From contig JANLPR010000162.1 in NCBI GenBank assembly GCA_031367345.1, positions 1 through 52,559 of the forward strand: 52,559 nt of DNA, read 5' to 3'. The notes under the pieces were generated by a model. The model saw nothing but the letters and a program-made list of their open reading frames with translations. It did not search any database and was not told the DNA's origin. A program made the position numbers and the translations under genes. Positions 16,669 to 26,023 of this stretch are shown piece by piece. The stretch comes from JADKIH01 sp031367345. GTDB lineage: Bacteria; Bacteroidota; Bacteroidia; AKYH767-A; 2013-40CM-41-45. How positions within the stretch are numbered: the stretch's first letter is position 1; the number at the start of each line of letters is the position of its first letter.

Positions 16669-18081
16669 ATGAATAATGCATTACAAAAATTAACTATTTC
16701 TATTTTTTTACTTTTAATCTTACCATGGATCTTTCGTGATGGAATGTTTATGGACGGATTAATATATGCTACTGTTGCTAAAAATCTGGCAAACGGACAA
16801 GGTAGTTTGTGGCATTTGCATCTTACAAATTTTTTGTCGAATAGTTATTACGATCAGCCTCCATTAACAATCTGGATCACGTCTTTTTACTTCAAACTTT
16901 TTGGAAATACTATTTACACAGAACGAATCTATTCATTGACAACAGCAATTATCTCTCTGTTATTGATTCGAAAAATTTGGTGTCAAATATTTTACAAAGA
17001 GAAAGAGTATCAAACATACTGGTGGTTACCTGTACTATTTTGGATTATTCCACCGGCTTGTTTTTGGTCGTATACAAATAATATGGAAGAAAATACGATG
17101 AGTATTTTTATTATAGCATCTATCTATTTTCTACTAAACGGATTCTATCTAAATAAAAATAAAACAACGAATACGATATTAATGACGTTGTCAATCTTCT
17201 TAGCTTTTATGTGTAAAGGAATACAGGGTACATTCCCAATCGTAGGAATATTATTTTTCACTCTTTGTGTAACATTGGACAATTGGAAGACACTAGTAAA
17301 ACCATATATCATAATGAGCTTCGTCATTATTATTTCAATAATTGTACTATACTCTTACAAACCATCGAACGAATATTTTAAAAACTATTATTTTACTCGA
17401 CTTGTGAATACTTTTCAGAATCCCGGTGCATCTACAACTGAGAATAGATTTTATTTGGTTTACAGATTACTGATGGAGCAACTAACCCCAATGTTAATTG
17501 CATTTTTGTTTTTAACAATAGCGTCAGTAAAAAAACTGAACAGGAAAGTTGAACACAGTCGAATAGCACTTTTCTTTTTTCTACTTGCCTTAGCAGGAAC
17601 CTTGCCTCTATTGATTACGAGCGAACAACGTCGATTTTATTTAGTTCCCACATTTCCATTCTATGCTTTGGCTTTTTCAATAACCATTCTTTATACAATA
17701 GATTACTTTATCAAGAAAGTCAAAACCAAAAAACTAGCATTGATAGTAAATATTGTTTCGATAATTACCTTTACCGGTATGATTATTCTTACTTGGACAA
17801 CTTTCAATATTCCTAAGCGCGATGCTATACTAATTCACGACATAAAACTAATTGGAGAAGCAATTCCGAATGGAAGCAATATTTCTATAGATCCAGAATT
17901 ATATTCAAGCTGGAGTTTACACCTTTATTTTCAGAGGTTGTACAATATTTCTTTAGATCCAAATATACCGGCCAAACAAGTGTATTATCTGATAAGAAAA
18001 AATGAAAATCAGGCACCCTTAATATTTAGCGAAATAGATTTAGATTTAATCGATTATAAACTTTTGAGGAAAAATGAATAA
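16669..18081 (+). CDS. GT39/ArnT-like membrane glycosyltransferase
   Basis: A multi-spanning membrane protein with about ten to eleven hydrophobic segments and the GT-C layout. Asp29 in MDGLIYATVAKNLANG after the first segment is the likely catalytic Asp, and YDQPPLTIW matches the loop motif of polyprenyl-phosphate-sugar transferases. Such enzymes move a sugar from a lipid carrier to lipid A, protein or glycan on the periplasmic face; the acceptor here is unknown. The open frame could begin at a TTG (16666), but the ATG at 16669 is the natural start. It meets the YD-repeat gene tail to tail with one base between. Confidence 0.8.
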   Translation: MNNALQKLTISIFLLLILPWIFRDGMFMDGLIYATVAKNLANGQGSLWHLHLTNFLSNSYYDQPPLTIWITSFYFKLFGNTIYTERIYSLTTAIISLLLIRKIWCQIFYKEKEYQTYWWLPVLFWIIPPACFWSYTNNMEENTMSIFIIASIYFLLNGFYLNKNKTTNTILMTLSIFLAFMCKGIQGTFPIVGILFFTLCVTLDNWKTLVKPYIIMSFVIIISIIVLYSYKPSNEYFKNYYFTRLVNTFQNPGASTTENRFYLVYRLLMEQLTPMLIAFLFLTIASVKKLNRKVEHSRIALFFFLLALAGTLPLLITSEQRRFYLVPTFPFYALAFSITILYTIDYFIKKVKTKKLALIVNIVSIITFTGMIILTWTTFNIPKRDAILIHDIKLIGEAIPNGSNISIDPELYSSWSLHLYFQRLYNISLDPNIPAKQVYYLIRKNENQAPLIFSEIDLDLIDYKLLRKNE

Positions 18082-18082
18082 C

Positions 18083-18988
18083 CTATGAGATGTATTCATA
18101 TCTGGTTCCAAAGTGCCTATCACGTCCTCCTCTCGAGGAGTCCATTTCAAAGTTTTGCTCGCTAATAATATTTCCGGCTTCGTCGTAATCGTACGTATTC
18201 CGTTTCACTAGCAATCCATTTGTATCAAAAATTTCCTGGAGTATAAGTTGATCTTTCTCATCATACTCATTTTTGACTTTTTTACTATGAAAATCTTTGT
18301 AAATCTTTTCAATTACATTTCCTCTATCATCAAAAATATTCAACATAGAACTTATTAATTTTCCTTGCGCATTCCTTTCAACTGAGTTTACTTCCTTGCC
18401 TTTATCATCGAAAGTAGTGACGGTAAGGTTACCCATTTTCCCTTTTTCATCATAATGCGTTTCCTCGACTTGTTTATCTGATAAATAAACAAATTTAATT
18501 TCAGAAACAATTTTATTGTCAATTCCAAGTGTGCTTCTTTTCACAATACCACCCGCATCATTGTATTCAATCGTTTCACGAGAAGAAAAATCGCCATCAT
18601 CATCGTAATTTACAATTGCTACTACTCTATCCTTACTATCGTATTCAAATTCAACATGTGCACCTTTTTCATCGCCATACATTTTTGTTTCCGATACCAG
18701 CTTCCCTTTTTCATCGCGCACTAATACGACCTTCTCTCTAGCTTCATCCAATGCATAATAAAGTTCATGTTCAATCAATTTACCATTTGCATCATAGCGA
18801 TAGTCGTTTTGCTCCTCCATTTCCCCGTCTTCAGTAAATTTAATTTCAGAAACAACTCTACCTTCAGTATCAAAATCTATTGTCATTTCAAGAAATTCCA
18901 ATTCTGCCACAGGAGTATCTTCTGAAAAATTATAATTCTTAAAATTTTGATTGTACTTTTTAATGGTTTTAAATTTCGACATATTCAT
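18083..18988 (-). CDS. YD-repeat (RHS-like) acidic protein, function unknown
   Basis: No named function. The protein lacks a signal peptide and consists almost entirely of ~22-25-residue repeats of the form YD..GK.....Y.....G, for example YDANGKLIEHELYY, YDSKDRVVAIVNYDDDGDF and YDEAGNIISEQNF. This is the pattern of YD/RHS and YwqK-type repeats that form beta sheets, and the sequence is strongly acidic. The start codon overlaps the stop of the upstream response-regulator gene (TAATG), so the two are translationally coupled. A role linked to the regulator or to the neighbouring ppx gene is inference only. Confidence 0.75.
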   Translation of the reverse strand: MNMSKFKTIKKYNQNFKNYNFSEDTPVAELEFLEMTIDFDTEGRVVSEIKFTEDGEMEEQNDYRYDANGKLIEHELYYALDEAREKVVLVRDEKGKLVSETKMYGDEKGAHVEFEYDSKDRVVAIVNYDDDGDFSSRETIEYNDAGGIVKRSTLGIDNKIVSEIKFVYLSDKQVEETHYDEKGKMGNLTVTTFDDKGKEVNSVERNAQGKLISSMLNIFDDRGNVIEKIYKDFHSKKVKNEYDEKDQLILQEIFDTNGLLVKRNTYDYDEAGNIISEQNFEMDSSRGGRDRHFGTRYEYIS

Positions 18989-20148
18989 TATTTTTTGCTG
19001 GCAAATTGAATAACTTCTTTTTCAGTAATCTTTACATCGGAGAGAATCACTAAGCGCTCAATTACATTTCTAAGCTCTCTGATATTCCCTGTCCAATTTA
19101 TTTTTTGCAATTCTTTTAATGCTTCCGTTGAAAATGATTTCAAAGGCATGGAATAGTCATCACAAATTTCTTTCAAAAAATAATTTGCTAAAATCGGGAT
19201 ATCATCTTTTCGATCGTTGAGCGATGGAACATGAATTAAGATGACAGACAATCTGTGATAAAGATCTTCTCTAAAATTTCCCTTTTCGATTTCAATTTTC
19301 AAGTCTCTATTGGTTGCAGCAACTACTCGAGGACTAACCGAAATTTCCTTTTCGCCCCCAACACGAGTAATTTTATTTTCTTGAAGCGCACGCAACACTT
19401 TCGATTGAGCAGACAAGCTCATATCGCCTATTTCATCAAGAAACAATGTTCCACCGGAAGCTTGCTCAAATTTCCCAATACGTTGTTTGATAGCAGATGT
19501 AAATGCTCCTTTTTCATGACCGAACAATTCACTTTCAATTAATTCAGTGGGGATAGCAGCGCAATTTACTTCCACCATTGGTCCGGCTGCCCTATTACTT
19601 TTCTCATGAATCCACCGAGCAACCAACTCTTTTCCTGTTCCATTGCTGCCGGTAATAAGTACGCGAGCTTCTGTAGGAGCAACTTTCTCAATAACTTTTT
19701 TAATTTCAGCTATAGCTGGAGACTCTCCAACCATTTCACGAGTTTTGAATATTTTCCGTTTTAAAACTTTGGTTTCTGCAATGAGAGTAGTTCTATCTAA
19801 AGCATTGCGTACAGTAACCAATAACCTATTAAGATCGGGTGGTTTTGAAATGTAATCGTATGCGCCTTTTTTGAGTGCTTCAACGGCGGTATCAATATTT
19901 CCATGTCCACTGATCATTACCACAGGTAAATCAGGACTAATTTCTTGTAATTTCTGTAGTACTTCAATGCCATCCATCTTAGGCATCTTGATGTCAGATA
20001 AAACCAAATCGTAATTTCCGGTTTCTGCTTTTTTTATTCCTTCAGCACCGTCATTGGCAATATCTACTTCATACTTCTCATAAGTAAGAATTTCTTTCAG
20101 CGTATTACAAATTGCCTTTTCATCATCAATAATTAATATACGAGCCAT
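18988..20148 (-). CDS. Response regulator with sigma-54-type AAA+ domain, no DNA-binding domain
   Basis: An NtrC-like two-domain protein. From the ATG at 20148 the receiver has acidic pocket residues near Asp9, the phosphorylation site Asp52 (LSDIKMPKMDG) and Lys102. The AAA+ domain has Walker A GSNGTGKE (167-174), the L1 loop GAFTSA (214-219) where the family has GAFTGA, and Walker B LFLDEI (235-240). The protein ends about 15 residues after the AAA+ lid (KITEKEVIQFASKK), so the usual C-terminal Fis helix-turn-helix is absent. An ATG two codons upstream (20154) is possible. It is followed directly by the YD-repeat gene. Confidence 0.9.
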   Translation of the reverse strand: MARILIIDDEKAICNTLKEILTYEKYEVDIANDGAEGIKKAETGNYDLVLSDIKMPKMDGIEVLQKLQEISPDLPVVMISGHGNIDTAVEALKKGAYDYISKPPDLNRLLVTVRNALDRTTLIAETKVLKRKIFKTREMVGESPAIAEIKKVIEKVAPTEARVLITGSNGTGKELVARWIHEKSNRAAGPMVEVNCAAIPTELIESELFGHEKGAFTSAIKQRIGKFEQASGGTLFLDEIGDMSLSAQSKVLRALQENKITRVGGEKEISVSPRVVAATNRDLKIEIEKGNFREDLYHRLSVILIHVPSLNDRKDDIPILANYFLKEICDDYSMPLKSFSTEALKELQKINWTGNIRELRNVIERLVILSDVKITEKEVIQFASKK

Positions 20149-20178
20149 ACACAAATTTTATTATTCAAATTTTACTTA

Positions 20179-21114
20179 TTATTTTTTTACTTTTGAAATT
20201 TCCTGAGCCAATACACCTTCCTTTAAAGCATACTTGGACAATGCCATACTTTTTAATCCGGTCTTTTCAATTACTAAAGTAGTACAAATTGCTGCTAATA
20301 CGATCATATCTACACGCATTTTAACCAACCCTTTGAACTTTTTTCTTTCAGCGGTAGTTGAAAATAAAATATGACTATAAAGTTGAAAATATTCACTCAT
20401 GTCGAATTTGTACGAGGTGATACCTTTAATAATATTTCGTCCATGAAATTGATATCCTATCATTTCAGCGAACGTATCGAATGAACCAGAAGAGCCAATT
20501 AGGTTAATGGGTTTAAACTTTTCAACTGCTTCAAACATTGGCTTAAGTTCATTATTCAAAAAAGATCGGATGATTTCCAGTTCAGAGTTGGTAATTGGAT
20601 CTGAAGGTTTGAAGATTGCAAGCAATCGCGCAGCTCCAATATTATAACTAAACTTCCAAAATATTTCTTTTTCATTACAAATAATAAACTCTGTACTACC
20701 ACCACCAATGTCAATGATTAAAGAACATGAATTTGCGAGGTCTATACATTGTTTCACACCCAAATAAATTAAGTGAGCTTCCCTATCGCCATCAATAACC
20801 TGAATATTAATTCCGGTTTTTTTCATTACAGTTGCAACAAAGTCCTCTCCATTGCTTGCGCTTCTGATAGCCGATGTAGCAAATGCAATAACCTTATTAG
20901 GTTTATAACTATTGATTATCTTTTTATAATGCTTCATGGCTTTTATGCCACGCTTAAAAGGGTTTATCGCAATTTCATTTCTATCTATTGCACCTTCTCC
21001 TAACTTCACAACCATTTTTGATTTAAATAGCTTCTTCCATTCTCCTTTTTCGCTTATCTCAGCGATTAATAAATGGAAAGTATTCGTACCTAAATCTAGT
21101 ATTGCGATTTTCAA
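20179..21114 (-). CDS. ppx: Ppx/GppA-type exopolyphosphatase
   Basis: A sugar kinase/Hsp70-fold phosphatase that hydrolyses polyphosphate or pppGpp. The N-terminal phosphate loop reads ILDLGTNTFHLLI (residues 5-17), the catalytic Glu lies in DGDREAHLIY at about 112, and the second glycine-rich loop DIGGGSTEF is at 135-143. At 311 residues it is the short two-domain form without the C-terminal HD domain of E. coli Ppx, which is normal in this group. It lies 14 bases after the ABC permease and 30 bases before the response regulator. Confidence 0.88.
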   Translation of the reverse strand: MKIAILDLGTNTFHLLIAEISEKGEWKKLFKSKMVVKLGEGAIDRNEIAINPFKRGIKAMKHYKKIINSYKPNKVIAFATSAIRSASNGEDFVATVMKKTGINIQVIDGDREAHLIYLGVKQCIDLANSCSLIIDIGGGSTEFIICNEKEIFWKFSYNIGAARLLAIFKPSDPITNSELEIIRSFLNNELKPMFEAVEKFKPINLIGSSGSFDTFAEMIGYQFHGRNIIKGITSYKFDMSEYFQLYSHILFSTTAERKKFKGLVKMRVDMIVLAAICTTLVIEKTGLKSMALSKYALKEGVLAQEISKVKK

Positions 21115-21128
21115 TGAAAAACATTTTA

Positions 21129-22460
21129 TTAATTATGGTAACGCAACCATTTCCATAGTTCGCGATAAGAAACTTTTTTTCCATACATCAATATTCCCAC
21201 TCTATAAATACGTGCTGCAAGCCAAGTAGTAAAAATAAATCCGGCTACTAGCAATGTCATAGAAAGCAATATTTCACTTACAGGAACACCAAAAGGTATA
21301 CGCACCATCATTACAATAGGAGAAGTAAATGGAATAATGGAAAACCAAAACGCAACATGCCCTTGTGGATTATTAATTACTGTTGCGGCAGCAATATAGG
21401 CGATGACCAAAGGAATCGTGACCGGCAACATAAATTGTTGCGTATCGGTTTCGGAATCGACTGCGCTTCCTATTGCAGCAAAGAGTGCACTATAGAGCAA
21501 ATATCCTCCTATGAAATAAAAGATAAACATCCCTATTAACAATGGGAAATTTATTCCGCTCATTATATCGGTAAGCTGTGCCATATGAGAACCAGAAACA
21601 ACGGTGCTGTCTGAGCTTTGTTGCATTGCATATTCCATTCCCGGTTTAGCCTTAATCATCATACTCACTTTTTCCTGATCACTCTTTCCGCCCATAAAAG
21701 AAGCAGAAAGGCCGGCAATTATTGTAGTAGTTAAAATAACCCATAGTAAAAATTGAGTTAAGCCGACCAATGCAACGCCAATAATTTTTCCCATCATCAA
21801 CTGAAAAGGTTTTACAGAAGAAATAATAACTTCAACTATTCTACTTGTTTTTTCTTCCAAGACACCTCTCATAACCATAGCGCCATAAATAAAAATAAAC
21901 AAATAAATAAGTAAGCCGCCAGCAAAACCAATTCCGGTAGTAATAGGAGTGTTGGTTTCTTTATTTTCTAAATCGCGTGTTTGGATTTCAACATCAGTTT
22001 TTATTCCGGCTAATTTTTTTTCATCAATACCTGCAGCAATATATTTTTGAGCATTGATTTCTTTTTCAAGCGTGTATTTTATTTTTGATATAACATCAAA
22101 CCCGGGTTGCGATTCTGAATAAAAGTTCACTGCCTTTTCAAGAGTACTTAGATTTTCAGTTGCGGGTATATCTAGAATTCCAAAATAACCACTCGACTTC
22201 CCTTCAGCTCTTAAATGGCTCAAGTTATCGGTGATGTATTCAAATTTGATCCGGTCGCTATCTTTAAATTTATTTATAAAAATATTGGTATGGTCTATAA
22301 TAGCTATTTTTTTAATTTCAGTGTCTACCTTATCAAGTAAAAAAACAGAAACAAAAATTCCACTCATAAGAAGCGGACCAAGAATAGTCATGATCAAGAA
22401 TGATTTTTTCTTAACTCTACTAAGATATTCGCGTTGGATTACTAAGAGGATCTTATTCAT
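21129..22460 (-). CDS. ABC-2-type transporter permease (NatB-like)
   Basis: The membrane partner of the ATPase encoded 9 bases upstream. It has one N-terminal membrane segment (about residues 20-42), a ~150-residue extracytoplasmic domain, and five to six further segments in the C-terminal half. The segment LEEKTSRIVEVIISSVKPFQLMMGKIIG is the coupling region typical of the NatB/YhaP group. Substrates of this group include sodium ions and small organics; none can be assigned here. Confidence 0.87.
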   Translation of the reverse strand: MNKILLVIQREYLSRVKKKSFLIMTILGPLLMSGIFVSVFLLDKVDTEIKKIAIIDHTNIFINKFKDSDRIKFEYITDNLSHLRAEGKSSGYFGILDIPATENLSTLEKAVNFYSESQPGFDVISKIKYTLEKEINAQKYIAAGIDEKKLAGIKTDVEIQTRDLENKETNTPITTGIGFAGGLLIYLFIFIYGAMVMRGVLEEKTSRIVEVIISSVKPFQLMMGKIIGVALVGLTQFLLWVILTTTIIAGLSASFMGGKSDQEKVSMMIKAKPGMEYAMQQSSDSTVVSGSHMAQLTDIMSGINFPLLIGMFIFYFIGGYLLYSALFAAIGSAVDSETDTQQFMLPVTIPLVIAYIAAATVINNPQGHVAFWFSIIPFTSPIVMMVRIPFGVPVSEILLSMTLLVAGFIFTTWLAARIYRVGILMYGKKVSYRELWKWLRYHN

Positions 22461-22469
22461 TTTCGAAAT

Positions 22470-23396
22470 TTAATTTTTTGCTTCACTAATTTTACGAATA
22501 AAAATATCATTCATGCTAGGAATTACTTCTTTCAATCCTAATATTTGAACATGAGGAATTAATAATGACAATATATCATTGATTGTATGATTGCCTAACA
22601 TTTTAATTGAAGCTACAGTATGATCATCTTGGTCTTGTAAATCTATTAATTCAAAACCGGTCCATAAAGCATTGGTAAAACCAATTCGATTTCCTACGAA
22701 TTGAATTTCGTACGTTTGAGTTTTATATTGCTTTCGAATTTCTTTTACAGTACCATTTAATATTACATGAGAGTTATTGATCAGTGCTATGTCGGTACAA
22801 AGTTCTTCTACACTTTCCATTCGATGTGTCGACAAAATAATTGTGGTACCGTTTTTCTTAAGATCGATTAATTCATTTTTAATAAGCTCAGCATTGATAG
22901 GATCAAAGCCGCTGAATGGTTCATCGAGAATTAAAAATTCAGGATCGTGAATGATGGTGGTAATAAACTGAACTTTTTGAGCCATTCCTTTTGAGAGCTC
23001 TTCAACTTTTTTCTTCCACCACGATTGGATCTCAAATTTCTCGAACCAAAATTTTAAGCGCTTCAATGCTTCTTGACGAGAGAGGCCTTTCAATCGAGCA
23101 AGATAAAGTGCTTGTTCACCTACTTCCATCTTTCTGTATAAGCCACGTTCTTCAGGTAAGTAACCCATTTTAAAAACATCTTCTGCCGAAAGAGATTTCC
23201 CATTGAACTTAATGCTTCCACTATCAGGAGCCGTTATTTGGGTAATGATTCTTATCAGCGAAGTTTTTCCGGCACCGTTTGGTCCAAGTAAACCGTATAC
23301 CGCTTGAGCCGGAATGTGAAGTGTTATATTATCTAAGGCTTTATGACTTGCATAACTCTTAGAGACATTTTCAATTTCAATGATATTCATAGTCAT
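22470..23396 (-). CDS. ABC transporter ATP-binding protein (NatA-like)
   Basis: A single nucleotide-binding domain with Walker A GPNGAGKTS, signature LSKGMAQKVQ, Walker B FLILDEP and the switch STHRM, all in order in the first ~210 residues. A C-terminal extension of ~90 residues follows, which is common in the ABC-2 exporter class. The start may be the second Met (23390), since MTMNIIEI has two in-frame ATGs. It leads the exporter-ppx-regulator-YD run on the minus strand and follows the grpE-dnaJ terminator. Confidence 0.92.
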   Translation of the reverse strand: MTMNIIEIENVSKSYASHKALDNITLHIPAQAVYGLLGPNGAGKTSLIRIITQITAPDSGSIKFNGKSLSAEDVFKMGYLPEERGLYRKMEVGEQALYLARLKGLSRQEALKRLKFWFEKFEIQSWWKKKVEELSKGMAQKVQFITTIIHDPEFLILDEPFSGFDPINAELIKNELIDLKKNGTTIILSTHRMESVEELCTDIALINNSHVILNGTVKEIRKQYKTQTYEIQFVGNRIGFTNALWTGFELIDLQDQDDHTVASIKMLGNHTINDILSLLIPHVQILGLKEVIPSMNDIFIRKISEAKN

Positions 23397-23416
23397 TTTA
23401 AAAGGTCAGTAAATGT

Positions 23417-23447
23417 AAAAAACCCCAACTAATAAAATAGCCGGGGT
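23417..23447 (-). terminator. Probable terminator after grpE-dnaJ
   Basis: On the minus strand ACCCC (23447-23443) and GGGGT (23426-23422) form a 5-bp GC-rich stem with a 16-base loop, followed by T6. The long loop lowers confidence. Confidence 0.55.
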
Positions 23448-23492
23448 CTAAAATTTTATCACCAAAAAAATCACTCGTACAAAAGCAATGAT

Positions 23493-24641
23493 TTAGTTAA
23501 AAAACTCCTTCATTCGATCATAGAAACTTTTATCGCCTTTACCTGGATTCGGTTTGAAATTCGGTGAATTTTTCAATTGCTCAAGAATCTTTTTTTCTTC
23601 AGAAGAAATATGTTGAGGCGTCCATACATTTACGTTTACAAATAAATCGCCCTTTCCATAGCCGTTAACACTAGGCAATCCTTTTCCTTTTAAACGCAAT
23701 ACTTTTCCACCTTGTGTACCTGCATCAATCTTTACTTTGGCCTTTCCTTCTATTGTAGGAATCTCTGTAGATATTCCAAGAGTTGCATCAGCGAAATTGA
23801 TATATAAATCGTAGAGCAAATTATTTCCATCTCTTTGCAGATGTGGATGTTTGATCTCTTCAATAATTATGTATAAATCGCCCGGAATTCCTCCACGTTC
23901 GGCGCTATTACCTTTTCCACTCACAGTTAATTGCATGCCTTCTCCTACACCCGCCGGAATATTAATCGAAATTACTTCTTCTCCATGTTCAAGTCCGCTG
24001 CCATGACAAGATTTACATTTATTCTGAATTGTTTGGCCTTCACCACCACAAGTTGGACATGTAGTAGTTGTGCGCATTTGACCAATAAAAGTATTAGTTA
24101 CCCGATGTACTTGTCCGTTTCCGGCACACGTACCACATTTTTGAAAAGAGGCACCGTCTTGTGCACCTGAACCTTTACAAGAATTACAGGAAACAAATTT
24201 GTTGACCTTAATTTTCTTCTCAACGCCATGTGCTATTTCTTCGAGTGAAAGGCTAACTTTAATTCTTAGATTAGATCCTCGATTAACTTTTTTACCCCCT
24301 CGCGTTTGTCCGCCGCCGCCAAAAAAACTTTCGAAGGGACTACCACCGCCAAAAATATCTCCAAAGTGAGAGAAAATATCCTCCATATTCATTCCTCCGG
24401 CACCACCGGCAGCACCATTCACACCTTTATGACCGAACTGATCATAACGCTGACGTTTTTCGGTATTACTTAAAATCTCATAGGCTTCTGCAGCCTCTTT
24501 AAACATTTCTTCGGCATCTTTATTACCCGGGTTTTTATCCGGATGATATTTAAGTGCCATCTGACGATATGCTTTTTTTATCTCCGCTTCTCCTGCATTT
24601 TTTGCAACACCAAGAATTTCGTAATAATCTCTTTTTGACAT
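23493..24641 (-). CDS. dnaJ: Chaperone DnaJ
   Basis: The Hsp40 co-chaperone that stimulates DnaK ATPase. It has the J domain with HPD (KYHPDKNPGNKDA, residues ~30-45), a Gly/Phe-rich linker (~70-110), and four zinc-finger CxxCxGxG repeats (CNSCKGSG, CGTCAGNG, CPTCGGEG, CKSCHGSG), followed by the substrate-binding beta domains. At 382 residues it is a full type-I DnaJ. It lies 15 bases after grpE; dnaK is not in the window. Confidence 0.97.
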   Translation of the reverse strand: MSKRDYYEILGVAKNAGEAEIKKAYRQMALKYHPDKNPGNKDAEEMFKEAAEAYEILSNTEKRQRYDQFGHKGVNGAAGGAGGMNMEDIFSHFGDIFGGGSPFESFFGGGGQTRGGKKVNRGSNLRIKVSLSLEEIAHGVEKKIKVNKFVSCNSCKGSGAQDGASFQKCGTCAGNGQVHRVTNTFIGQMRTTTTCPTCGGEGQTIQNKCKSCHGSGLEHGEEVISINIPAGVGEGMQLTVSGKGNSAERGGIPGDLYIIIEEIKHPHLQRDGNNLLYDLYINFADATLGISTEIPTIEGKAKVKIDAGTQGGKVLRLKGKGLPSVNGYGKGDLFVNVNVWTPQHISSEEKKILEQLKNSPNFKPNPGKGDKSFYDRMKEFFN

Positions 24642-24656
24642 AATGATCTCTCTCGC

Positions 24657-25220
24657 TTATTTTCCTACAACAACTTTAGCATGACGAATAACTTTATCAT
24701 TCAGGAAATATCCTTTTTCAATTTCGTCGACTACTTTTCCTTTTAGATCTGGAGTTGGAGCTGCAATATTGGTAATGGCATCATGAAAATCAGCATCGAA
24801 ATTCATTCCTACAACTTGCATTGGTTTTAAACCTTTAGCTTCAGTAGTCGATTTCAATTTAGAATACACTAGCTCAACTCCCTCTTTAATTGCTTGAATG
24901 TCTGATGAACTTTCAATTGATTTCATAGCCCGATCAAAATCGTCTATGATTGGAAGAATAGAAAGAAAAATTTCGGAACCCGCCATTTTAGAAAGCTCAA
25001 TTCGGTCGCGAGAAACCCTTTTTTTATAATTTTCAAAATCAGAATAAAGGCGAAGGTACTGATCCTTTGACTGAGTAAGCTGACCTTCAAGTTTAGCGAT
25101 TGGGTCTACTTCCTCAGCACTTGCATCCGGAAGCGACTCTTCTATTTTATTTTCATCAGATGCTAAATATTCATTTTCTGCACCGTTCTCCATGTTATTC
25201 ATAGGTTCTTTGGACTTCAT
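24657..25220 (-). CDS. grpE: Nucleotide exchange factor GrpE
   Basis: GrpE releases ADP from DnaK. The protein has an acidic N-terminal tail (~45 residues), the long dimerisation helix with QYLRLYSDFENYKKRVSRDR, and the beta domain ending EIEKGYFLNDKVIRHAKVVV, the family signature. There are in-frame ATGs at codons 7 and 10, so the exact start is uncertain by up to 27 bases. First gene of grpE-dnaJ; I see no CIRCE operator upstream. Confidence 0.95.
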   Translation of the reverse strand: MKSKEPMNNMENGAENEYLASDENKIEESLPDASAEEVDPIAKLEGQLTQSKDQYLRLYSDFENYKKRVSRDRIELSKMAGSEIFLSILPIIDDFDRAMKSIESSSDIQAIKEGVELVYSKLKSTTEAKGLKPMQVVGMNFDADFHDAITNIAAPTPDLKGKVVDEIEKGYFLNDKVIRHAKVVVGK

Positions 25221-25317
25221 TAGTATAATTTTTTGATTAAAAATCGATAAAACTCGTGGGCTTATCTCTTTTCAAGTACTCTGCCATTAATAGCATTTGG
25301 GACATTTTGGCAGGCTG

Positions 25318-25325
25318 CAAATATA
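25318..25325 (-). promoter_or_regulatory. -7 element for grpE-dnaJ
   Basis: The minus strand reads TATATTTG followed by CAG, giving a leader of about 95 bases. No TTG box is seen at the usual spacing. The leader contains CTGCCA and TGGCAG (25281-25286, 25308-25313) as an inverted pair, which could fold. Confidence 0.5.
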
Positions 25326-25390
25326 CGCTTTTATGTCGGGAAAAATGCTTCCGGGTGGGGTCTAAAAAGTTCACTTTGGAATAAGCTCAT

Positions 25391-25422
25391 AAAAAAAGGC
25401 AGCGATTCACATCACTGCCTTT
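25391..25422 (-). terminator. Terminator after the TlpA-like gene
   Basis: AAAGGCAG (25395-25402) pairs with CTGCCTTT (25415-25422). On the minus strand a T7 tract follows. It lies just beyond the stop at 25441. Confidence 0.85.
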
Positions 25423-25440
25423 CAACTATTTTAGAAGAAC

Positions 25441-25968
25441 TTATTTCAATTGATTTTGGATGGCCTGGTCTAGGGCTTCTCCTCTTAAGTCTCGCCCTAT
25501 AATAATTCCATGACCATCAATTAGCCAATTTGTTGGTATCGATTGAACATTATACATCTTAGCTGCATCCGAATACCACCATTTTAAATCACTAACATGG
25601 TTTGGCCATTCTAATTTATCTTGTTTAATAGCAGTTTGCCAAAGTGCTTTTTCTTTGTCGAGCGATACACTGTAAACAGTAAATCCTTTTCCATTTTTAA
25701 AATTTTTTGCTTTGTATTTATTGTATGCTGCAACAACATTAGGATTTTCTCTTCTGCATGGACTACACCATGATGCCCAGAAATCGATCAGTACCATTTT
25801 TCCTTTCAGACTTGAGAGCGGAATTAATTTACCAGCCGGAGAAGAGAAACTAAGTTCGGGTGCTTTATTACCTACTTCAAGGCCGGTAGGAATAGGATTA
25901 GACTTTTGGGCAAAACTAGTTGTCGCAGCAAAAAACAACACAGTTACGATATAGATTATTTTTTTCAT
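25441..25968 (-). CDS. TlpA-like secreted thioredoxin-fold protein
   Basis: A periplasmic thiol-disulfide protein. The signal peptide is MKKIIYIVTVLFFAATTSFA; the active site WCSPC gives Cys68 and Cys71, and the cis-Pro loop reads QSIPTNWLID. Insertion residues between the active site and cis-Pro are typical of the AhpC/TSA-Redoxin group. It probably reduces disulfides in envelope proteins, though its partner is unknown. It is a single-gene unit with its own promoter and terminator. Confidence 0.88.
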   Translation of the reverse strand: MKKIIYIVTVLFFAATTSFAQKSNPIPTGLEVGNKAPELSFSSPAGKLIPLSSLKGKMVLIDFWASWCSPCRRENPNVVAAYNKYKAKNFKNGKGFTVYSVSLDKEKALWQTAIKQDKLEWPNHVSDLKWWYSDAAKMYNVQSIPTNWLIDGHGIIIGRDLRGEALDQAIQNQLK

Positions 25969-26023
25969 GTTTTTTTTTATTTACAGACGCAGATTGGCAA
26001 GTATCCTGCCATTTATTGTGTTT

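Noticed and set aside
25221..25440. CIRCE heat-shock operator upstream of grpE
   Set aside because: The CTGCCA...TGGCAG pair does not match TTAGCACTC-N9-GAGTGCTAA; no CIRCE-like sequence was found.
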